Shown one piece after another: positions 49,435 through 55,519 of a DNA stretch of 55,519 nucleotides (positions are counted from its first letter, which is position 1; each line of letters opens with the position of its first letter). The notes under the pieces are model-generated. The model made no database searches. It worked only from the letters and a program-made list of their open reading frames with translations, and had not been told where the DNA came from. Source of the stretch: an uncultured bacterium (GTDB taxonomy: Bacteria > Verrucomicrobiota > Kiritimatiellia > CAIVKH01); assembly GCA_903906425.1 (NCBI GenBank), contig CAIVKH010000231.1:1-55519 (forward strand). Reading direction: 5' to 3'. Position numbers and translations under genes: made by a program.

Positions 49435-52400
49435 ATGTCACTCGATTTGCCAGCATTCCTGCAAAATCACGAAGACTTCATCCAGTTCACCCATCTGATG
49501 GCCTTTGCCGGCATCGGCGTTGTGGCGTGGATGGTCGGCGGCGTGAGCGACGCCCGGCGGCACTGGCGCTGGCTGGCCGGCTATGGCTGGTTGACCGCGC
49601 TGCATCAGGCGATCGTGCTGGCCGGCGGCGCGCTGGAAAGCCCCCCGGCGCTCGGCGCGGTCGCGCAGCTCATGCTCGTGCTGGCGCAGTTTTCGCTACT
49701 GCAATTCGGCCGCGACGCTTTCTCGGAGGGGACGCGCAAAAAGATCCTGTGGCTGGCGCTCGGCGCGCTGATGGCCGGCGAAATCGGAGCGCTGGCCGGC
49801 GTGACGCCGCTGGATGTTTCCGCGCGGTATCTTTTCGGAATGGGCGGCGGCTTTCTCGCGTCGTGGGCTTTGCACTGCGAAGCACGGCGGCGCGATCTGC
49901 CGCGGCCGGGACGCTACCGTGCCGCGAGCATCGCCCTGCTGGCCTACACCGCGTTTTCGCTCGTGCAGGTGCCCACGACAATCTGGCCGCCCGGCTCGAT
50001 CATCAACTTCGACGTCTTTCGCAGTGCGAGCGGATTTTCCGCGCAAGGTCCGCTGGCGGTCATCGCGGTCCTGTTTGCGCTGACATTCGCCCATGCGCTG
50101 GTCGCGAACATCCGCTGGCCGGAGGAAAAACAGGAACGCGTGACGGGCCGGCTGCTGCCCGCGTGCGCAGCGGTGCTCGGCCTCATCGCCGTGGCCGGCG
50201 CGGTGCTCACCGAAGTCTCCGGCCACTACACGGCGGCGAGCAACCGCCGCGATCTGCTCGCGCGCGCGCTGACCGCCTCGGTCCAGATTTCGCCCGATGA
50301 ACTTGGCGCGCTGCACGGCAGTGCTGGCGACGAAGCCAAGCCGGAATTCGCGAAAATAAAACAAAAACTCAAGGCGCTTCACGATATCAACCCGGACTGC
50401 CGCTTTGTCTATCTGATGGCGATGCGCGGAACCGACGCCGTGTTCCTCGTGGATGCCGAACTGCCCCAGTCGAAAGACTACTCGCCGCCGGGCCAGGTCT
50501 ATTCCGAGGCCAGCGACGAATTGCGCGCCTCGTTCACAAACGCGAAGCCGTTCACGGAAGGGCCCATGAGCGACCGCTGGGGTGTCTGGATCACCGCGCT
50601 TGCGCCTGTTCGCGACTGCAACGGCCACCTGCTGGCCATGCTCGGCATGGACGTGGCCGGGGCCAACTGGCTGCGCGAAATCCGTGTCAGCCGGATGTAC
50701 GGCATCGCAATCACCGGTGTGCTGGCCCTGCTGACGATGGTCTTCTTCGGAACGCTCTACATGTTCGCCGCCACCGCCGCGCGGCAGACGGAAACCGAGC
50801 GGCGCTTCCGCATGATTTTCCAAAACGCGCCGGAGGCGATCTTCGTGCTCAATCCGGAAACCGGCGCCATCGTCGCGGCCAATCCGCGGCTCATGGCCTG
50901 GCTCGGCTATGAGGAGGACGCCCTTCTTGCGCTCACCTTCGCCGACTGGCTCGTCCCGCACGGCGATGGCAGCGTGGACCTGCCCGTTCACCTCCTGCCC
51001 CGCGGACGCCTTTCCATTTCCGGCTGCCGCTATCGCACGCGCACCGGCGCGCTGCTCGACGTCGAGACCACCGGATCGCACTTCACCTATCACGACAGGA
51101 AAGTCCTGCTCGTCTTCGCGCGCGACGTCACCGAAAAACGCAAGGCCGAGGACGCACTACGCCAGAGCGAAAATCTTTATCGCGTCGTCGTCGAACAAAT
51201 CAGCGATGTGATTTTCCAGACCGACCAGGAAGGCAAATGGACATTCCTGAATCCGTCGTGGACACGCATGACGGACCGGCCGGTCCGGGAGTGTCTCGGC
51301 ACGAGCTTCGTCGAATTCGTCCATTGCGATGACCGGCGGCGCTGCCTGCGGCAGCTGAAGCCGCTGATCTCGGGCTCGGCCGCAAACGTCCATTTCGAAA
51401 TCCGCTTCCCCTCGCACGGCGGCGAGATTCGCTGGGCCGAAATCTTCGCCCGGGGCATGTTCGATGCCTATGGGCGGATGACCGGCTTCGTCGGCTCGAT
51501 TCACGATGCCACCGAGCGGCGGCAGGCCGCGCTGCTGATGCGTGAGGCGAAGGATGCCGCCGAATCGGCCAGCCGCGCGAAGGGCGAATTCCTCGCCAAC
51601 ATGAGCCACGAAATCCGCACGCCGATGAACGGCATCATCGGCATGACCACGCTGCTGCTGGACACCGAACTGGACACCGTACAGCACGACCACGTCGAAA
51701 CCATCCGCGACTGCTGCGAAAATCTTCTTTCGATCATCAACGATGTCCTGGACTACTCGAAGATCGAATCCGGCAAGCTGCAACTTGAGAACGCGCCCTT
51801 CGATCTGCGCCGCACCATCGAGACGGCCCTCGACCTCGTCGGCATGCGCGCCTCCGAAAAAAATATCGTCCTCGGCTACGTCATGGCCCCCGCGCTGCCC
51901 TCCTGGTTCCGCGGCGACGCCGTCCGCGTCCACCAGATCCTCGTCAACCTGCTCAGCAACGCCGTCAAGTTCACCGAAAAGGGCGATGTCATTCTCGAAG
52001 TGTCGGGCCAGCTCGAAGCCGACGGCCCGCTGCGCATCTGCTCGCTGCATCTGGCCGTACGCGACACCGGCATCGGCATTTCGCCCGAAGGCATGAACCG
52101 CCTCTTCCAGTCGTTCAGCCAGGCCGACACCTCGACCACGCGCCGCTACGGCGGCACCGGCCTCGGCCTGGTCATCTGCAGCCGCCTCGTCCACCTGATG
52201 GACGGCACCATTCGCGCCGAGAGCGCGCCGGGCAAAGGCACCACCTTCCACGTCGAACTCCGCCTTGTTGAGGCCACCTCGCACGCCTCCAAACTCGAGG
52301 GCACCGAAAAACTGCGCGACAACAACGTGCTCATCGCCGATGCCTCGCCAACCCGCCGCCGCATCGCGCGCGCCCTGCTCGAAACCATCGGCGTCAAATG

Positions 52401-53082
52401 CGAGGAAGCCGCCGACGCCGACACCGTGCGCCAGCGCCTTTCATCCGGCCGCGCGCCCATCCTGCTCGCCGACCGCGGCCTGCTGCGCCCCGACGACCCG
52501 CTCATGTCCGCCTGGCCCGGCCTCGTCTGGATGTGCGAACCCGGCCAGCGCTCGAAGACGATCTCCGAATCCCTCGGCCGGCCCGTCGTTGCGCGCCCGC
52601 TGCGCCTCCATCATCTGCACGCCGCCCTGCTTGTCGCCATCGGCTCGACCGCCGCGCAGGAAGCCGGCCTGAAAAATGGCGGCGACGCCTCACCGCTTGC
52701 GAATCGCAAACCGCTTCGAATGCTCGTGGCCGAGGACAACCCGGTGAACCGCAAAGTCGCCCTGCAATTTCTCGAGCGCCTCGGCTATCGCTCCGACATC
52801 GCCAAGAACGGCGAAGAAGCCCTTGCCGCATGGGCGCGCACATCCTACGACGTCATCTTCATGGATGTTCAGATGCCGCTGCTCGACGGACTGGAAACCA
52901 CCAAGCGCATCCGCGAATCCCCCGGCGCATCGCGCGAAAAACCGTGGATCATCGCCATGACCGCCAGCGCCATGACACAGGACCGCGAGCGCTGCCTCGC
53001 CGCGGGAATGAACGACTACATCAGCAAGCCCGTCCGCCCCGACGCCCTTGCCCGCGTCATTGAAAACGCGAAGGTCGGCTGA
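49435..53082 (+). CDS. hybrid sensor histidine kinase with multi-helix membrane sensor
   Basis: A 1215-residue kinase. Eight or so N-terminal membrane helices (~15-265), a ~170-residue extracytoplasmic segment ([20 protein letters not shown]), another helix (~425-445), two PAS domains ([20 protein letters not shown] and [20 protein letters not shown]), HisKA ([16 protein letters not shown], His ~725), HATPase ([25 protein letters not shown]), a first receiver lacking a phospho-Asp (ILLADRGLL), and a second intact receiver ([26 protein letters not shown], Asp ~1144). It is divergent from the Hpt/Rec regulator and may pass phosphate to it. The frame is open upstream to 48397, but ATG 49435 begins the membrane region. 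Confidence 0.93.
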   Translation: MSLDLPAFLQNHEDFIQFTHLMAFAGIGVVAWMVGGVSDARRHWRWLAGYGWLTALHQAIVLAGGALESPPALGAVAQLMLVLAQFSLLQFGRDAFSEGTRKKILWLALGALMAGEIGALAGVTPLDVSARYLFGMGGGFLASWALHCEARRRDLPRPGRYRAASIALLAYTAFSLVQVPTTIWPPGSIINFDVFRSASGFSAQGPLAVIAVLFALTFAHALVANIRWPEEKQERVTGRLLPACAAVLGLIAVAGAVLTEVSGHYTAASNRRDLLARALTASVQISPDELGALHGSAGDEAKPEFAKIKQKLKALHDINPDCRFVYLMAMRGTDAVFLVDAELPQSKDYSPPGQVYSEASDELRASFTNAKPFTEGPMSDRWGVWITALAPVRDCNGHLLAMLGMDVAGANWLREIRVSRMYGIAITGVLALLTMVFFGTLYMFAATAARQTETERRFRMIFQNAPEAIFVLNPETGAIVAANPRLMAWLGYEEDALLALTFADWLVPHGDGSVDLPVHLLPRGRLSISGCRYRTRTGALLDVETTGSHFTYHDRKVLLVFARDVTEKRKAEDALRQSENLYRVVVEQISDVIFQTDQEGKWTFLNPSWTRMTDRPVRECLGTSFVEFVHCDDRRRCLRQLKPLISGSAANVHFEIRFPSHGGEIRWAEIFARGMFDAYGRMTGFVGSIHDATERRQAALLMREAKDAAESASRAKGEFLANMSHEIRTPMNGIIGMTTLLLDTELDTVQHDHVETIRDCCENLLSIINDVLDYSKIESGKLQLENAPFDLRRTIETALDLVGMRASEKNIVLGYVMAPALPSWFRGDAVRVHQILVNLLSNAVKFTEKGDVILEVSGQLEADGPLRICSLHLAVRDTGIGISPEGMNRLFQSFSQADTSTTRRYGGTGLGLVICSRLVHLMDGTIRAESAPGKGTTFHVELRLVEATSHASKLEGTEKLRDNNVLIADASPTRRRIARALLETIGVKCEEAADADTVRQRLSSGRAPILLADRGLLRPDDPLMSAWPGLVWMCEPGQRSKTISESLGRPVVARPLRLHHLHAALLVAIGSTAAQEAGLKNGGDASPLANRKPLRMLVAEDNPVNRKVALQFLERLGYRSDIAKNGEEALAAWARTSYDVIFMDVQMPLLDGLETTKRIRESPGASREKPWIIAMTASAMTQDRERCLAAGMNDYISKPVRPDALARVIENAKVG

Positions 53083-53090
53083 ACCTGGAA

Positions 53091-53621
53091 CTAGGAATTC
53101 CTCGCCGGCATCACCGCCACGTCCACCATCAAATCCGCCGCGATCAATTCCAGCGCATGGCGCAACTGCCCCAGCGTACAACTCTCCGGCAGATGCACCA
53201 TCGCCGCCGCATGAAACATCTTCTCCCCAGACATCGGCGCGCTCTCGCAATGCGTCACCAGCTCCTCGACATTCACCTGCTGTTGCGCCAGCACCTGTGA
53301 AATCCTGCGCACGATGCCCGGCCGGTCCTGCCCCACCACCTCCACCTTCGCCAGCGTACGCGCCGTCATGATCGGCAGCGCATGATCCTTATGCGCCCGC
53401 ACCGACAGCCCCTCCGCCTCCAGCCCCCGCAAACCCGCCAGCAGTTTCTGCTCCTGCTCCACCGGAACCTGGATGCGCAAAATGCCCGCGAACTGCCCGC
53501 CCAGATGTTCCATCCGGCTCTCCAGCCAGTTCCCGCCGTGCTCCGCAATCACCGAAGACAACCGCCCCACCAGCCCCGGCCTGTCCGCACCGATCACCGT
53601 CATCACCAGCAATGTATTCAT
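53091..53621 (-). CDS. GcvR-like tandem ACT-domain protein
   Basis: A 176-residue protein of two ACT domains: VIGADRPGLVGRLSSVIAEH (~10-30) and VVGQDRPGIVRRISQVLAQQ (~95-115), each with the ligand-binding DRPG loop. Family members bind amino acids and regulate transcription or enzymes, for example glycine cleavage. No target can be inferred. Convergent with the hybrid kinase, 8 bp apart. Confidence 0.88.
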   Translation of the reverse strand: MNTLLVMTVIGADRPGLVGRLSSVIAEHGGNWLESRMEHLGGQFAGILRIQVPVEQEQKLLAGLRGLEAEGLSVRAHKDHALPIMTARTLAKVEVVGQDRPGIVRRISQVLAQQQVNVEELVTHCESAPMSGEKMFHAAAMVHLPESCTLGQLRHALELIAADLMVDVAVMPARNS

Positions 53622-53679
53622 ACCGTCCTGTTACGCCCCCATCCCGCCGAAGACAAGCCCCGAACATCACCCCCGCAGA

Positions 53680-53727
53680 TTCCAATCATTGGAAACCACC
53701 GTCCCCGCAAACTTCCAATCATTGGAA
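53680..53727. repeat. dispersed palindrome pair
   Basis: Two perfect copies (53680-53694, 53713-53727). Centres 33 bp apart with an 18-nt spacer ACCACCGTCCCCGCAAAC. Upstream of the ACT-domain gene. Confidence 0.93.
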
Positions 53728-53737
53728 GAGAATGGAG

Positions 53738-53975
53738 GGCGGGGTTACATCCCCGCCGCGGCCCGTTCCCACGGGCCGAAGGATCGCGACGTCAAGGCCC
53801 GGATGGGCCGATGGATGGTAGCCGGTGGCGCAAGCCACCGGTTCGCGCGCACAAAACATGATTGCGCCCCGGAGGGGCGCGGGAGTCTCCGCCGCCCCTC
53901 CGGGGCGAATGATGATTTCTCGTTGGACCGTTCCGGTGGTTGCCACCACCGGCTGCATTCCGGCTGCCCCTGCCG
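53738..53975. repeat. row of GC-rich hairpins
   Basis: GGCGGGG/CCCCGCC (53738-53757), CGGCCCGT/ACGGGCCG (53759-53778), a GCCGGTGGC/GCCACCGG stem near 53820, GCCCCGGAGGGGC and GCCCCTCCGGGGC units (~53867-53905) and CCGGTGGTTGCCACCACCGG (~53934). Confidence 0.7.
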
Positions 53976-53981
53976 GGGCAC

Positions 53982-54061
53982 CATCACCGCTGCGTCTTTC
54001 GCCCGCCATTAGTCGCGTTCCCATTTACGCGAGCTTCGGGCGAATCTTGGCCGGCGGCGGG
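53982..54061 (+). repeat. 53-bp repeat, copy A, interrupted
   Basis: CATCACCGCTGCGTCTTTCG... as at 54319-54371, but split after 24 bp by 27 extra bases (54006-54032) before resuming with GCTTCGGGCGAATCTTGG. Confidence 0.8.
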
Positions 54062-54079
54062 TTTGGCGACTGTTTCATT

Positions 54080-54154
54080 CACGCCAACGGCGTGAAAAGC
54101 CTTCAGCCCGGGGTTGGCCGCGTGAGCCCTGGCTTTTACGCGGCCTACCCCGGG
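54080..54154 (-). repeat. covarying hairpin repeat, copy 2
   Basis: Reverse complement of copy 1 at 28394-28468 with compensatory changes: CACGCC/GGCGTG instead of ACCCC/GGGGT, and CCCGGGG/CCCCGGG instead of CCCAGGG/CCCTGGG. Confidence 0.85.
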
Positions 54155-54176
54155 AAGACGAAAACAAACATCACAC

Positions 54177-54318
54177 AACCCCGACGGGGTTGCAGCCCGG
54201 GCTTCAACCCTTTCAGGGTAGATCCATGAAATAAGATGATTGTTCAATTGCGCGTTTTCCCAGGGTAGCTCGAAGACTCGCAACCGCTGGGCTGGAGGCT
54301 ACCAACCCCGTTGGGGTT
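54177..54318. repeat. related hairpin units, degenerate third copy
   Basis: AACCCCGACGGGGTT (54177-54191) and AACCCCGTTGGGGTT (54304-54318) are perfect stems, with a CCCAGGGTAGCTCG...GCTGGGCTGGAGGC block between. The order matches copy 1 but the long stem is degraded. Confidence 0.65.
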
Positions 54319-54371
54319 CATCACCGCTGCGTCTTTCGCCCGGCTTCGGGCGAATCTTGGCCGGCGGCGGG
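54319..54371 (+). repeat. 53-bp repeat, copy B, intact
   Basis: Contiguous version of the unit at 53982-54061. It contains the hairpin TCGCCCG-GCTT-CGGGCGA, which the 27-nt insertion in copy A interrupts. Confidence 0.8.
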
Positions 54372-54378
54372 GTCGGCT

Positions 54379-55008
54379 CTAATATGGTCTCAATTCATCA
54401 AGTCGCAGGTACATCATTTCGGTGTCTGCATTGTAGTACATCTCAATGATTCCATGCCCGCGGCCCCACCACAGCCTTTCGGCAAGTCCGTTTGTTATCA
54501 AATCCGGCTCATACCAAGTCGGGGCACCTTTCATGCGAATCAACAGCGTGTCACAATGCGATAAATCCAAAACGCGATAGAACATGTCCGGGAAAACATG
54601 TGTCGGTGTCTCCGGTGGATGAAAATCCAGTTCTCTTTCTCCGTCCTTGGGATCACGTCCAATTGTTAGCGGCGGAACTTTGATATGAACGGCGTTCGTA
54701 TATCGAAAGAGGGGTGCGGCTCCGGCTTGATCACAACGGTAAGCAAAGTAATAAGTCGAAAGGCCGGCATAGTCGCTCGATGAACTGGGAACCTTGACCG
54801 CTTTCACTTCTTGCGTCGAAGGGGCGAAATCCATCGGGCCGAAGACAGACACGAAGCGCTGAAGATCTGTCGTGTTCTTTGGCGGAAACGGAAGGAGAAT
54901 CGGGGTTGGATTCAATATGGAAACCAGCGAGGCAGCCAGTTTCAACATAACGGCAGCAACCGCGAAAACGCTCAACCCTATCGCCCATTTTGTTGTTCTC
55001 GTCATCAT
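54379..55008 (-). CDS. hypothetical protein with N-terminal membrane helix
   Basis: A 209-residue protein. KWAIGLSVFAVAAVMLKLAA (~7-27) is a membrane anchor or signal. The rest is a mixed alpha/beta domain without a signature I recognise (YYFAYRCDQAGAAPLFRY, FPDMFYRVLDLSHCDTLLIR, IIEMYYNADTEMMYLRLDEL). Start at ATG 55008 or 55005. Codon use resembles native genes less than its neighbours (more A/T), hinting at acquisition or relaxed constraint. Confidence 0.6.
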   Translation of the reverse strand: MMTRTTKWAIGLSVFAVAAVMLKLAASLVSILNPTPILLPFPPKNTTDLQRFVSVFGPMDFAPSTQEVKAVKVPSSSSDYAGLSTYYFAYRCDQAGAAPLFRYTNAVHIKVPPLTIGRDPKDGERELDFHPPETPTHVFPDMFYRVLDLSHCDTLLIRMKGAPTWYEPDLITNGLAERLWWGRGHGIIEMYYNADTEMMYLRLDELRPY

Positions 55009-55077
55009 TCCCCATCCCGCTCACCCATCACCGCCACTGCGTGTTTCGCCCCGTCCTCCCTCGCATCCCCGCCCTTC

Positions 55078-55124
55078 TTCCAATGATTGGAAAAGATCGT
55101 GGCGGGAGTTTCCAATGGTTGCAA
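55078..55124. repeat. dispersed palindrome pair
   Basis: Copies 55078-55092 (perfect) and 55110-55124 (TTCCAATGGTTGCAA), centres 32 bp apart, spacer AAGATCGTGGCGGGAGT. Confidence 0.93.
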
Positions 55125-55151
55125 GTGCGGAGGCAGGGCGCGCGGGGCGTT

Positions 55152-55323
55152 TGGACTGCGGAAGCGAATTCCGATGAGCTTCCGCTTTTCGTCAGCAAGC
55201 GAGGCCGCGAGCTTGCCGCGAGAGGCGAAGCCTTTTTCGCGCGCTTGCCCTCCCCTCCGGCAAGCTCCTTGCGTCGCTTCCCGGCCCGAAGGCGGAAGCT
55301 CGCCGTCTCGCTTCCGCAGTCCA
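55152..55323. repeat. large inverted repeat (MITE-like)
   Basis: TGGACTGCGGAAGCGA (55152-55167) and its exact complement (55308-55323) enclose further paired segments such as GAGCTTCCGC / GCGGAAGCTC. The whole ~170 bp could fold into a branched hairpin. No transposase inside. Confidence 0.75.
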
Positions 55324-55362
55324 TACGGCGCGTTGGGGACAACGCGCCCCGCCTTGCCGCCA

Positions 55363-55519
55363 TCATGCGCCGATTTCGGTGCTCATCAGCAGGCCGCTGA
55401 CGAAATGCAGGATCGTGAAGCCGCCTTCGAGGCGCGGCACGATGATGTCCTGCGTGACGCCGCGCGGTGGTTTCCAATGATTGGAAAATCTGGCGATTGG
55501 CTTCCGGAGAGCTTTCCAG
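55363..55519 (-). CDS. C-terminal end of an unidentified protein, partial
   Basis: A minus-strand frame enters from the right edge and ends at TGA (55363-55365): WKALRKPIARFSNHWKPPRG, then VTQDIIVPRLEGGF and TILHFVSGLLMSTEIGA. The final part is hydrophobic and protein-like. The FSNHWK segment is read from the dispersed palindrome at 55472-55486, so the element again sits inside a coding sequence without a stop. I do not recognise the family. Confidence 0.5.
   Translation of the reverse strand, partial: WKALRKPIARFSNHWKPPRGVTQDIIVPRLEGGFTILHFVSGLLMSTEIGA
55472..55486. repeat. dispersed palindrome, single visible copy
   Basis: Perfect TTCCAATGATTGGAA. The window ends before a right-hand partner could be fully seen; none is present 32 bp to the left. 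Confidence 0.88.

Larger units (their letters stand above)
53622..54378. other. gene-free, hairpin-rich intergenic region
   Basis: 757 bp with no supported gene. It contains a palindrome pair, a row of GC hairpins, a split copy and an intact copy of a 53-bp repeat, and two copies of the covarying hairpin repeat. Frames crossing it read as low-complexity repeats. Confidence 0.65.

Noticed and set aside
55028..55477. A 149-codon minus-strand ORF
   Set aside because: It runs through the large inverted repeat and is in a different frame from the protein-like C-terminus ending at 55363; composition is that of repeat DNA.

Overview
The window looks like a GC-rich (roughly 60% G+C by eye) Gram-negative bacterium of the PVC superphylum, most likely Verrucomicrobiota/Kiritimatiellota or a relative. 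This is inferred, not proven. The grounds are the mix of osmoregulated-periplasmic-glucan genes, GH28 and sialidase-like secreted enzymes, DUF3568-type lipoproteins, many small outer-membrane barrels, and intergenic space packed with hairpin repeats. No rRNA or complete tRNA is present.

Layout. 1-1240: right end of an integrated element, with a tyrosine-recombinase gene running off the left edge and a 3' tRNA fragment (Gly-like, TCC). 1241-2500: remnants and a 21-bp-phased repeat array. 2660-6300: a secreted hypothetical protein, a clan-A glycoside hydrolase and a GH28-like enzyme. 6500-10616: a minus-strand cytochrome bc operon (three small c-type cytochromes, porin, Rieske protein, cytochrome b). 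11136-16408: a probable glucosylglycerate / mannosylglucosylglycerate compatible-solute cluster (two GT4 enzymes, a HAD phosphatase, a GT81-like synthase). 16606-20896: opgG, a split N-terminal part of OpgH, then opgH. 20919-27778: small envelope proteins, a nucleotidyltransferase, a PRC-barrel protein and a GH13_18 phosphorylase that may degrade glucosylglycerate. 28784-49149: one long minus-strand exopolysaccharide locus whose genes mostly overlap by 4 nt. It holds an Hpt/Rec/PP2C/HATPase regulator, priming sugar transferase, STAS protein, a nucleotidyltransferase-beta-helix fusion, seven glycosyltransferases, Wza- and Wzc-like export proteins, FkbM methyltransferase and diacetamido-sugar-type enzymes, and ends in a sialidase-like protein. 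49435-53082: a divergent hybrid histidine kinase. 53091-55519: an ACT-domain regulator, a hypothetical membrane protein, hairpin-rich spacers and a gene leaving the right edge.

The most striking feature is a dispersed repeat with no match that I know of. A 15-bp palindrome, TTCCAATSATTGGAA, occurs 36 times at 17 loci, nearly always in groups of two or three. The centres are 32 bp apart in 16 of 19 intervals (33, 33 and 30 in the others), which is three helical turns, and the 17-bp spacers are variable but GC-cored. Most loci are intergenic, but several copies are read in frame inside genes. A second array (2161-2399) repeats AAGTCCGAC boxes every 21 bp, two helical turns, and a third short array (46281-46332) also has a 21-bp period. 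Helical phasing is therefore a recurring theme. A separate ~75-bp hairpin repeat shows compensatory base changes between copies.
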